NCBI GenBank assembly: GCA_051886215.1
Contig: JBJEXX010000032.1
Location: 1-6,010, forward strand
Reading direction: 5' to 3'
Length of the DNA: 6,010 nt
Source: JBJEXX01 sp051886215
Lineage (GTDB): Bacteria > Bacillota_I > Bacilli_A > RF39 > UBA660
The notes under the pieces are model-generated. The model ran no database searches, was not told the DNA's origin, and saw only the letters and a list, made by a program, of their open reading frames with translations. The translations under genes were made by a program, and so were the position numbers. Each line of letters opens with the position of its first letter. Within the stretch, counting starts at the first letter, position 1. Positions 1 to 5,811 of this stretch are shown piece after piece.

Positions 1-284
1 ATTCCTATTTTATAGTCTTTTAATTCAATATCTCTCAAATATTTTAATGTACCATTATCATCAAAATCACAATCGTCTTTATCTTTTTTTAATAATAGTG
101 AAATTTCATTTCCTTTTATATAATAATCACCAACTTTAGTTTCTGTTGGTGATATATCAAAATCTACAAACCAATTTTCTTCATTTAAATTATCTTTTTC
201 ATAGCGACACCAAACACCTTTCTTATAAGATGGATCGGATATAACAATATGATTTAAATTTTTAATTCTTCCATTAAATTTCAT
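1..284 (-). CDS. Conserved-looking hypothetical protein with ISDPSY...WC motif, 3' end cut by window edge
   Basis: The first 94 residues of a protein are visible, with no stop before the left edge. The ATG at 284-282 follows an excellent Shine-Dalgarno, AGAGGAGGG at 293-301, with an 8-nt spacer. The start overlaps the stop of the preceding gene by 11 bp, so translation is probably coupled. The N-terminus carries ISDPSY at residues 15-20 followed by WC at 25-26. From memory, a (V/I)SDPxY...WC signature recurs at the N-terminus of uncharacterised phage and mobile-element proteins, where it looks like the first strand of a small beta-rich domain; I cannot verify this. The rest alternates short hydrophobic strands (NWFVDFDI, GDYYIKG, ISLLL) with charged turns, which fits a beta-rich cytoplasmic fold. 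No catalytic motif, signal peptide or membrane segment is visible. The reading frame is secure but the function is unknown. Confidence 0.88.
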   Translation of the reverse strand, partial: MKFNGRIKNLNHIVISDPSYKKGVWCRYEKDNLNEENWFVDFDISPTETKVGDYYIKGNEISLLLKKDKDDCDFDDNGTLKYLRDIELKDYKIG

Positions 285-1278
285 TCTCCAAACCCTCCTC
301 TAAATCTATTCCTAATAACCAATTTTGAGCATCTTTTTCAGAATCAAATTCTTCTACCCAACAATTACCTGTAGAATTATCAACTGCTACGAAAATATCA
401 TTATCTCTACAATATAATTTATCAACTTTTAATCTTTGATCTTTTTTATTAGTCCAATTATTAACATAATCATTAACAATACTTTTATCTACACAACTAA
501 ATCTATCATTATCAAAATAAAAATCTTCAGAAGTTTCATCACAACAATACAATGCCTCCTTATTTTCATTTAGTATTTCAATGGAAGCATAGTTATTTTT
601 ATCATATAATTTTCTTGCTGCCTTTAATGCACTTTCAAAGTCGTCATAGGTTTTAGAATAAATAAATCCTTCACCAGCATCTCTATGCCATTCTGTTTCC
701 CATATTTCAATTGAATATTTCTTATCTATAAGTTCTTCAGAAGTTAAATAATTATTACAATATATTTTCATCGCTTCTACAAATTCATCAGAATTATTAC
801 AATCATACTTTGCACCAGAACCACAATCTGATCCTATGTAAACTTTTTTATCATTCTTATAAAAAGAAACATAAATATCAAAAGAAGAAGGTAGCAAGTT
901 ATGTTCCTTCTTCTCATCTTTATACCAAACATCATTAGATATAGCTTCAAAATCATAAAAATTTTCATCACACTCTAAACATTGATATGAATAATTTATA
1001 TTATCACTAATCAATAAATTATTATTACAATTTTTACAACAAGCATCTGTTATTAATAGTTCTTTTTTATTAGGATTATCTAAATTATTGTATGCGCAAC
1101 TATATATATTATTTAAAACTTCCATAGAAATTCTTAATTGATTAGCATCTATAGTGTTCATTCTTATTTCAGAACTTTCTAATATATCAAGTATATATTC
1201 ATAAGCAACTTTTGATTCTCTTAATGTTTCAAAATCACTCATACTTTTATCGCTCATTTTCTTATCTATTGTTTCCAT
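274..1278 (-). CDS. Multi-segment cysteine-rich hypothetical protein with zinc-ribbon-like motif (334 aa)
   Basis: The largest protein in the window; I do not recognise a named family. Four regions can be seen. Residues 1-70 are mostly helical and contain DFETLR at 15-20, resembling DFETIR near the start of the 266-aa protein at 4038-4838. Residues 80-103 hold C81-x2-C84 and C100-x2-C103 with a 15-residue loop, a plausible zinc ribbon. Residues 130-180 include a strand-rich piece with SDCGSGAKYDC. Residues 188-250 begin EIWETEWHRDAGEGFIYSKT and run into a helix with A217. The C-terminus (285-324) has a NCWVEEFDSEKDAQNWL segment of strand-turn-helix type. There are 14 cysteines, including CC pairs at 80-81 and 245-246, and no secretion signal, so metal binding in the cytoplasm is more likely than disulfides. 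The start is set by AGAGGAGA at 1286-1293 with a 7-nt spacer. A later Met (residue 13) lacks a ribosome site. Confidence 0.9.
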   Translation of the reverse strand: METIDKKMSDKSMSDFETLRESKVAYEYILDILESSEIRMNTIDANQLRISMEVLNNIYSCAYNNLDNPNKKELLITDACCKNCNNNLLISDNINYSYQCLECDENFYDFEAISNDVWYKDEKKEHNLLPSSFDIYVSFYKNDKKVYIGSDCGSGAKYDCNNSDEFVEAMKIYCNNYLTSEELIDKKYSIEIWETEWHRDAGEGFIYSKTYDDFESALKAARKLYDKNNYASIEILNENKEALYCCDETSEDFYFDNDRFSCVDKSIVNDYVNNWTNKKDQRLKVDKLYCRDNDIFVAVDNSTGNCWVEEFDSEKDAQNWLLGIDLEEGLENEI

Positions 1279-1296
1279 TTTAGTATCTCCTCTTTT

Positions 1297-1569
1297 CTAT
1301 AATTCTATATTTTCAGACTTCAAAACATACTCTTTCCTGTCATTTAAACCATCCCTATTTATAAAGTCATCTTTTATATCATAATCTTTTATGTATCTAT
1401 AATAATTAATTAGCATTACAAAATCGCCTTCATCAATTAACAATCTTTCTACTACTTTTCCATTAGGATCGATTGTTTCAAGTCCAATACCACATCTTTC
1501 TTTATCAGTATCAGTTTGAGTAAGTCTCATTGTCCTCCCATTATTTATTTCAACATCAATCTTATTCAT
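1297..1569 (-). CDS. Small hypothetical protein, GDFVMLINYYRYI motif (90 aa)
   Basis: A 90-residue protein with a strand-rich N-terminal half (DVEINNGRTMRL at 5-16, then GIGLETIDPNGKVV at 27-40) and a helix-forming centre, GDFVMLINYYRYIKDYDIKD at 48-67, followed by a short charged tail. The pattern of hydrophobic residues looks like a compact alpha/beta domain, and the aromatic YYRY cluster could be a contact surface. I do not recognise the family. Its ribosome site AGGTGA (1574-1579) overlaps the TAG stop of the upstream gene, leaving 8 bp between stop and start, and the spacer to ATG is only 4 nt. This tight arrangement suggests coupled translation with the 94-aa neighbour. The two small proteins may act together, but this is inference from position only. 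No membrane segment or signal peptide is seen. Confidence 0.85.
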   Translation of the reverse strand: MNKIDVEINNGRTMRLTQTDTDKERCGIGLETIDPNGKVVERLLIDEGDFVMLINYYRYIKDYDIKDDFINRDGLNDRKEYVLKSENIEL

Positions 1570-1577
1570 TTAATCAC

Positions 1578-1862
1578 CTACATTTCCATTCCAATATTTT
1601 TTTGTTCTTCTTCATACTCTTTACATTTTTTCTCTAAAGTTTTTTCTAATGTTTCAAATGTATATGGTGCCGATCTTTCAATTGTTCTATTTCCAATCTC
1701 ATTGTGTCTTATCATACATTCAAAAACTATTTCTTCTTGATCATCACCTTTATAATTATCATGACCATTAAAATATTTAATATAGTAATATGGTGAGTTG
1801 CTTTTAGAAAATTCATCAATCATTCTATTAGCAGAAGTTTTAATTTTAATATAACTTTCCAT
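1578..1862 (-). CDS. Small hypothetical protein with charged C-terminal helix (94 aa)
   Basis: A 94-residue protein not recognised as any family. Residues 1-35 mix a lysine-rich N-terminus (YIKIKTSANRMIDEF) with an aromatic stretch, PYYYIKYFNGHD. Residues 44-65 form likely strands (IVFECMIRH), and residues 67-90 form a strongly charged amphipathic helix (TFETLEKTLEKKCKEYEEEQ) that could be a short coiled coil and a dimerisation surface. The ATG at 1862-1860 directly abuts the TAA of the upstream gene with no intervening base. AGAGGAG at 1875-1881 lies 12 nt away, rather far, so reinitiation by the terminating ribosome probably helps. An antisense frame overlaps it on the plus strand but has no ribosome site and is not a gene. 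Confidence 0.83.
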   Translation of the reverse strand: MESYIKIKTSANRMIDEFSKSNSPYYYIKYFNGHDNYKGDDQEEIVFECMIRHNEIGNRTIERSAPYTFETLEKTLEKKCKEYEEEQKNIGMEM

Positions 1863-2444
1863 TTATATTTCCAACTCCTCTTCCTTCTGTAAAAAAACAA
1901 TTTCAATTGCTTTGTAAATTCCCATATCTGTTTTTTTAGTTTTAATTCCTATATTTCTACCAATATAATATTCACTATAATCATTATTAACATTATAATC
2001 TAGAGCAACTTTAAAACAATGACCATATAAACTATCTTTTACTTTTATTGAAAAATATGTTTCGTTAGTATAATCGATTGAATTATATCTTGGTTCATCA
2101 ACTATTTCACAATGTATAAACCCATCTTCACTTGGTTCAATTAAACTATTATAAGTAACTCCTTCTGAATCTTCATAAACATTTTTGATAACAATACTAC
2201 TATTAAAATTATCTAATTGTTCATTATATAACTCTATTACTTTTGAATTACCTAATTCTTTAAAATAATCGTTTCTATATTCTGAATTTAAAAAATCAGT
2301 ACCATAAATTAAGCAACTGTTAATCATTTCTCTACAAGACAATTCTTTATCTAATTGTTTTTGTTCCTCAGTCCATAAATCATATTTTACATTTGTTAGT
2401 GGTGGAAGTGTTTTTTTCAATTTTTTAATTTGTTCACTAGTCAT
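1863..2444 (-). CDS. Hypothetical protein with NVYEDSEGVTYNS motif (193 aa)
   Basis: A 193-residue protein without a recognised named domain. It starts with a lysine-rich helix (EQIKKLKKTLPPL at 4-16), followed by a helical region (residues 24-80) containing LGNSKVIELYNEQ at 64-76. A conserved-looking strand-turn-strand follows: VIKNVYEDSEGVTYNSLIE at 85-103. I have an impression of similar DSEG-x-x-YNS segments in hypothetical proteins of clostridial phages and mobile elements, which I cannot confirm. Residues 110-185 are strand-rich, with no metal-binding or catalytic cluster. The ATG at 2444-2442 follows GTGGAAG (2454-2460) with a 9-nt spacer, and the gap to the upstream stop is 4 bp. Its last codons (QKEEELEI) contain the purine-rich ribosome site for the next gene. 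Most likely cytoplasmic; function unknown. Confidence 0.88.
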   Translation of the reverse strand: MTSEQIKKLKKTLPPLTNVKYDLWTEEQKQLDKELSCREMINSCLIYGTDFLNSEYRNDYFKELGNSKVIELYNEQLDNFNSSIVIKNVYEDSEGVTYNSLIEPSEDGFIHCEIVDEPRYNSIDYTNETYFSIKVKDSLYGHCFKVALDYNVNNDYSEYYIGRNIGIKTKKTDMGIYKAIEIVFLQKEEELEI

Positions 2445-2448
2445 AAAA

Positions 2449-3057
2449 TTATACTTCCACTTCTAAATCTTTTATTTTGGATAATTCAATTATTGAATTT
2501 ATATTATCAATAACCGAATCTAAACTATCCCATGCTGTTAATTTAAATTCTTCCTCATTAACAACTAATTTATATTTTCCATCCGACCAATCATCAGTAT
2601 ATATGCTATCAATATTTACTCCAATCTTTTCTAATATTTCTTTGTAATAATTTGAAAAACTAGAATTTGTATAACATTCTTCATCTGAGCCAAAATTTTC
2701 AAATGGAATTTTACAATTAAAATCTATATCATATTTTTCTGAAACTTCTAATATTGGCTGTAATTTTTCCTCATAAAATTTAATAGTTTCTTCAATCGAT
2801 AAACTTTCATCAAGTTTAATATTTAGAGATTTGCTTTCATAATTATTTATTTTAATACTTATTTCATTACAATCTTTACTTACATTATCTTTCCCTAAAT
2901 TACTAAAATTTAAATCAACTAAAATAGAAGCATAACGTTCATGTTCTGCTCCCTCACTCATATAATAACAATCACCAAAATGACTTTTAGCTTTCTTTTT
3001 AGAATCAAATACGTATAAGGTATCATAGCAAACAGCATAAATGTTATTACAATTCAT
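2449..3057 (-). CDS. Hypothetical protein with YMSEGAEHERYASILVDL motif (202 aa)
   Basis: The open frame extends up to 3123, but I place the start at the ATG at 3057-3055, giving 202 aa. AAGGAAG at 3064-3070 sits 6 nt before this ATG, whereas the longer versions would overlap the preceding gene by up to 77 bp and lack a ribosome site at the right distance. An ATG at 3063 touches the site and is less likely. The protein opens with a strand, NIYAVCYDTLYVFD, then a lysine-rich helix and YMSEGAEHERYASILVDL at 32-49, followed by SNLGKDNVSKDCNEI. This N-terminal block looks like a conserved domain seen in unnamed proteins of Clostridia and their elements (from memory, unverified). The centre (85-110) is helical, and the C-terminus has strands KYKLVVNEEEFKLTAW and a helix with DNINS. 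The start overlaps the upstream stop by 11 bp. Function unknown. Confidence 0.88.
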   Translation of the reverse strand: MNCNNIYAVCYDTLYVFDSKKKAKSHFGDCYYMSEGAEHERYASILVDLNFSNLGKDNVSKDCNEISIKINNYESKSLNIKLDESLSIEETIKFYEEKLQPILEVSEKYDIDFNCKIPFENFGSDEECYTNSSFSNYYKEILEKIGVNIDSIYTDDWSDGKYKLVVNEEEFKLTAWDSLDSVIDNINSIIELSKIKDLEVEV

Positions 3058-3910
3058 AATCATCTTCCTTACCGTAGTTTTCTTCAAATAAATCCCATAA
3101 TTTATTTTGCAAGTCTTTTTCATTCATATTTTTATCAAACCAAGAAGCTCCTTCTACTTCACTTTCCCATTCGTCATCAGCAATTCTAGTTCCATATTCA
3201 ATAGTTGCTAACCCATCATTATAGTGAAGTTCTACAGAATTAATTCCATTACAAACTCTTGCTACAGTAAAACTATCAGAATCATTTATATCATCTAAAT
3301 TTGTGATTAAATCAAAATAAGTTTCTTCCTTCCAATCAGTTAATTCTTTATCTTTTGTTATATAATATTCTTCCACAATACAACCTGTTTGAGCAATATA
3401 TTCTTTTCTATAATCAACATCATAATTTAGTGATCTAAAGTGTTTTATTGCTGAATTTATATTATCAAAAAATTTATAAAATACTCCATCTTTATGAACT
3501 GAAACATTATCATCATTTTTCCAATACATCATTTTAATATAGTGTTTCGCCTTTTTAGAATCTTCTAAAGACATAATATTCATAGTATCTTTTATTTTTT
3601 CTTTATTATCACCAATATAAATGTCAAAATCTTCAGTTATACACTCTTCAATTAATTTGCCTTTTTTACTTAAATTATCTGAAACCAATGTGTATCCACT
3701 TGTTCCCCAATGCCAATTAAAATTACTTCCATCTTTATTAAATACTGTACAAGTATGATCTTTTCCCTTAGTTAATCTTATAAATTCTTCATCTCCTGAA
3801 AAATAACCTAATTTAATCAAATCTAATTTTTTATCATCTTTAACTTTTAATATTACACAATCTTTGTTATTTTCAACAATGTCAACTAAATAACATAATT
3901 TATTTTTCAT
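3047..3910 (-). CDS. Hypothetical alpha/beta protein (287 aa)
   Basis: A 287-residue protein of unknown function. The N-terminal part (1-100) alternates strands and turns, with a tryptophan pair in NFNWHWGTSGYTL at 63-75. A lysine-rich helix follows (EDSKKAKHYIKMMYW, 116-130). Residues 135-190 contain a strand-helix unit, DGVFYKFFDNINSAIKHF, then NYDVDYRKEYIAQTGCIVEE. The C-terminal part (215-260) reads SVELHYNDGLATIEYGTRI and DDEWESEVEGASWF, likely a beta-sheet, closing with an acidic helix. The ATG at 3910-3908 is preceded by AAGGGGG (3919-3925) with an 8-nt spacer, lying inside the last codons of the 42-aa upstream gene, 2 bp past its stop. The last codons (YGKEDDYEL) encode the ribosome site of the following gene. 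No signal peptide, membrane segment or catalytic motif is visible. Confidence 0.9.
   Translation of the reverse strand: MKNKLCYLVDIVENNKDCVILKVKDDKKLDLIKLGYFSGDEEFIRLTKGKDHTCTVFNKDGSNFNWHWGTSGYTLVSDNLSKKGKLIEECITEDFDIYIGDNKEKIKDTMNIMSLEDSKKAKHYIKMMYWKNDDNVSVHKDGVFYKFFDNINSAIKHFRSLNYDVDYRKEYIAQTGCIVEEYYITKDKELTDWKEETYFDLITNLDDINDSDSFTVARVCNGINSVELHYNDGLATIEYGTRIADDEWESEVEGASWFDKNMNEKDLQNKLWDLFEENYGKEDDYEL
3064..3070 (-). promoter_or_regulatory. Shine-Dalgarno deciding the start of the 202-aa protein
   Basis: AAGGAAG on the minus strand is 6 nt from the ATG at 3057-3055 but directly touches the ATG at 3063-3061 and lies downstream of the ATG at 3123. This supports the 202-aa form. The site lies in the last codons (GKED) of the preceding gene. 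Confidence 0.7.
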
Positions 3911-3912
3911 TA

Positions 3913-4041
3913 TTATTTCCCCCTTTTCAAAATAATTTCTTCTATTCTATATAAAACGCATTCTTCCTCAGGACAGTTTTCATGTGAAATACATGTTTCA
4001 CAATATTTTGATATTTCCAATAAAATTTTATTTTTTATCAT
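3913..4041 (-). CDS. Small cysteine-rich protein (42 aa), overlooked short gene
   Basis: A 42-residue protein filling what would otherwise be a gap between two larger genes. It begins MIKNKILLEISKYC and has four cysteines spaced C14-x2-C17-x5-C23-x4-C28, then a helix, VLYRIEEIILKRGK. The spacing suits binding of one metal ion, most likely zinc, or a redox-sensitive site; no further ligand is needed, although H20 is also available. Its ATG shares bases with the TGA stop of the upstream gene (ATGA, 4038-4041), typical of coupled translation, which matters because AAGGAT at 4056-4061 is a distant ribosome site. It stops (TAA, 3913-3915) 2 bp before the next ATG, and its final codons (AAA AGG GGG AAA) supply that gene's ribosome site. 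The exact fit between neighbours and the regular Cys spacing argue that it is real. Its function is unknown; a small metal-binding regulator or adaptor is plausible. Confidence 0.8.
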   Translation of the reverse strand: MIKNKILLEISKYCETCISHENCPEEECVLYRIEEIILKRGK

Positions 4042-4838
4042 AATACTATTTCACTATCCTTGCTCGCTTCTATACTTAAATTTCTATCATCATTAAATCT
4101 TGTTTCAAGATCACCATAACCAACAATCTTGTATCCATCTTCATTAATAGTAATAACCTCTTTAAGTCCATATTTATCAATTTCATTTTGCAATTCAATA
4201 ATATCTTTATCTTCAAAACCGTAATTTTCTTTCATATACATCCAGTCAATATCATCAATATGACACATAGTTGAATCAGATTCACATACAGTATCATAGA
4301 TTTCTTGCAATAACTTAGAACATTCAGATATTTTAGGTAATTCTAAATATGAATCAAAATCTTGATAAATTAAACTTTTAAAAGCATTCTTAACAAAATC
4401 TTCATTTAATTCTGAATATTGTTCACCAATTGAATATCTAATATCACTTTCATCATAACTAGCAATTATATTAGCAACTTCCTTTTCATCTTGATATAAA
4501 ATAGCATTGCAACGTATATCATCATAATCGGTTGACCATGTACCTAATATTTTAATATTTCTATGTAAATGATTTTTATTATACCAATCTTCATATTTTG
4601 CCCATTCTTCAGGTTTATGTAAAACGTCATCTAATAAAATCACTCCATACTTTTCTTTTAGCTGATTTGCTTTATTGTTCCATTTTGCAGGTGGTAATTT
4701 CCATATTGTATTCATTTCTTTAAAATATTGATCAATATTATCTTGTGTGCAAATAGATTCTAAATAATTTTCTATCATGTCATATTTTTCATGACCAATA
4801 TTATCTCTTATTGTTTCAAAATCTTGAAATATACTCAT
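4038..4838 (-). CDS. Acidic hypothetical protein with GYGDLETRF C-terminal motif (266 aa)
   Basis: A 266-residue protein with 58 Asp/Glu against 28 Lys/Arg by my count. It has a helical N-terminus containing DFETIRDNIGHEKYDMIENY at 6-25 and then PPAKWNNKANQLKEKYGVIL. Next comes DDVLHKPEEWAKYEDWYNKN (70-89), rich in tryptophan. The middle (96-125) is strand-like (IKILGTWSTDYDDIRCNAIL). Residues 185-205 include CESDSTMCHIDDIDW, where two Cys and a His might bind metal, although this is not a standard motif. The C-terminal segment has GYKIVGYGDLETRFNDDR (235-252), which looks like a conserved strand-turn motif. I do not recognise a named family. The ATG follows AAGGGGGAG at 4843-4851 with 4 nt spacing, 14 bp after the upstream gene. 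The TGA stop is shared with the start of the 42-aa gene. Confidence 0.9.
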   Translation of the reverse strand: MSIFQDFETIRDNIGHEKYDMIENYLESICTQDNIDQYFKEMNTIWKLPPAKWNNKANQLKEKYGVILLDDVLHKPEEWAKYEDWYNKNHLHRNIKILGTWSTDYDDIRCNAILYQDEKEVANIIASYDESDIRYSIGEQYSELNEDFVKNAFKSLIYQDFDSYLELPKISECSKLLQEIYDTVCESDSTMCHIDDIDWMYMKENYGFEDKDIIELQNEIDKYGLKEVITINEDGYKIVGYGDLETRFNDDRNLSIEASKDSEIVL

Positions 4839-4852
4839 AACACTCCCCCTTT

Positions 4853-5509
4853 TTATAAACTTAATTCTTCATTTATTTTTTCTTTTGGTAAAATTCTATC
4901 AACCATTTCATTTTCCATATATTCAAATGGATTAAATTCACTAGGATCCATTCCATCAACGTAATAATAACTTAATGGAAAAAAATCATATCTTGATGTA
5001 TTTGTTACTTTATATTCATTTGTTTGTAAATCATAAGACATATATTCTTTTCCATCTGGAGATTCTAAATGACCAGAACCATCATTATATTTATGCCAAT
5101 TCCATCCTTCTCCTAATTTTTCAGCTGGTATTATAGTAGCATCATCTTCATAATAGTTAGTATCATCCCCATACAGATTTTCTTTTGCCCTTTCAACCTC
5201 TTCGTATAATCTTTTATTTACTTCATCCCAATTAATAAAATTTTCAATAGCTGAGATAAATTCTAATACATTATTTTTTTTATTTAAATCTAGTTGCCTA
5301 AATCCAATTATTAAATCTTTACTATTGATAATTCCACCATCACAAGATACATAGTCATCTATTTCTGGTGAAAATAATTCACAACTGATTAAAATGTCAT
5401 TGCCTATTATTTGAATAGATTGTAAATGTGGTTCAGTCATATCTATATTTCTATAATTCCAATCACCACATTTATCAGTAAAAATTTTTTGTTTATTTTC
5501 TAATATCAA
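4853..5509 (-). CDS. Strongly acidic hypothetical protein, TTG start (218 aa)
   Basis: A 218-residue protein with 45 Asp/Glu and 20 Lys/Arg by my count, so an isoelectric point well below neutral. It starts at TTG (5509-5507): an in-frame TAA lies directly upstream, the perfect ribosome site AAGGAGGT at 5517-5524 is 7 nt away, and the next in-frame ATG is residue 24 with no ribosome site. Residues 30-70 are strand-rich (SIQIIGNDILISCELFSPEI). Residues 80-112 are helical (IENFINWDEVNKRLYEEVER), followed by an acidic linker, GDDTNYYEDD. A compact C-terminal block, GWNWHKYNDGSGHLESPDGK at 135-154 running into YMSYDLQTNEYKV, looks like a small beta domain, and the tail (174-200) is full of aromatic residues. 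An acidic surface could mimic DNA, but that is speculation. It follows a putative terminator, so its expression may be set separately from the gene before it. Confidence 0.88.
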   Translation of the reverse strand: MILENKQKIFTDKCGDWNYRNIDMTEPHLQSIQIIGNDILISCELFSPEIDDYVSCDGGIINSKDLIIGFRQLDLNKKNNVLEFISAIENFINWDEVNKRLYEEVERAKENLYGDDTNYYEDDATIIPAEKLGEGWNWHKYNDGSGHLESPDGKEYMSYDLQTNEYKVTNTSRYDFFPLSYYYVDGMDPSEFNPFEYMENEMVDRILPKEKINEELSL

Positions 5510-5516
5510 TTATCTT

Positions 5517-5524
5517 ACCTCCTT
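5517..5524 (-). promoter_or_regulatory. Ideal Shine-Dalgarno deciding a TTG start
   Basis: The minus strand reads AAGGAGGT, fully complementary to the core anti-Shine-Dalgarno of 16S rRNA, 7 nt before TTG at 5509-5507. With an in-frame TAA directly before the TTG, this site fixes the start of the 218-aa protein. The strong site may compensate for the weak start codon and for reduced transcript supply past the hairpin at 5532-5560. Confidence 0.85.
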
Positions 5525-5531
5525 TTTATGC

Positions 5532-5560
5532 AAAATAAAAAGACCAAATTAATTGATCTT
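5532..5560 (-). terminator. Weak intrinsic terminator or attenuator between the 74-aa and 218-aa genes
   Basis: On the minus strand AAGATCAA-TTAAT-TTGGTCTT (5560 to 5540) can fold into an 8-bp stem with a 5-nt loop, including one G-T pair, followed by TTTATTTT. The stem is AT-rich, so termination would be partial. It lies 3 bp after the stop of the 74-aa gene and just upstream of the ribosome site for the TTG-started gene. Read-through would supply the rest of the operon, as no other promoter is obvious there. Confidence 0.5.
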
Positions 5561-5563
5561 GTT

Positions 5564-5788
5564 TTAAAACTTAATTCTATCTATATTTTCAATAAGTGAT
5601 TCATTATAAACTGTAAAATTATTCATTGCTTCTGAAAAACTAGAATATGTTTTTTTCCTATTTTCATATAAAACGGCAAACACTTCTACATCCGTATCTA
5701 CTTTTCTAATGATATATTCCAAACTAAATAATTTGAATTTTACTTCATTTGAAGAATTGAATATGTTTTCTAATTCTTGGTATCTCAT
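5564..5788 (-). CDS. Small hypothetical protein, promoter-proximal (74 aa)
   Basis: A 74-residue protein, the first gene behind the promoter candidate. It reads as a short helix (RYQELENIFNSS), two strands (KFKLFSLEYIIRKV and VEVFAVLYENRKKTY), and a helix, SSFSEAMNNFTVYNESLIEN. That is a beta-hairpin followed by a helix, a common small fold for modulators. The YSSFSEA segment matches a motif also present in three other proteins of this window. The ATG at 5788-5786 is preceded by GGTGAT at 5794-5799 with 5-nt spacing. The 54-bp gap to the next gene is the largest in the run and holds a hairpin, so this gene could be expressed more strongly than the rest. No family is recognised and no function is claimed. 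Confidence 0.85.
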   Translation of the reverse strand: MRYQELENIFNSSNEVKFKLFSLEYIIRKVDTDVEVFAVLYENRKKTYSSFSEAMNNFTVYNESLIENIDRIKF

Positions 5789-5811
5789 AATACATCACCA
5801 CTTATGTACAT

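Noticed and set aside
1516..1740. Plus-strand open frame of 74 codons
   Set aside because: It lies antisense to two well-supported genes, has no ribosome site, and its Ser/Ile/Phe-rich composition is what the reverse of such genes gives.
3058..3123. 22-residue N-terminal extension of the 202-aa protein
   Set aside because: It would overlap the preceding gene by 77 bp and has no ribosome site; AAGGAAG at 3064-3070 fits the ATG at 3057.
4038..4040. TGA read as tryptophan (Mycoplasma-type code)
   Set aside because: Every tryptophan codon checked is TGG, and the TGA forms an ATGA junction with the next gene; the reading would also end at TAA one codon later, so there is no support for it.
4853..5509. 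ArdA-type antirestriction protein, suggested by strong acidity
   Set aside because: No recognisable ArdA sequence pattern is present; acidity alone is not evidence of that family.
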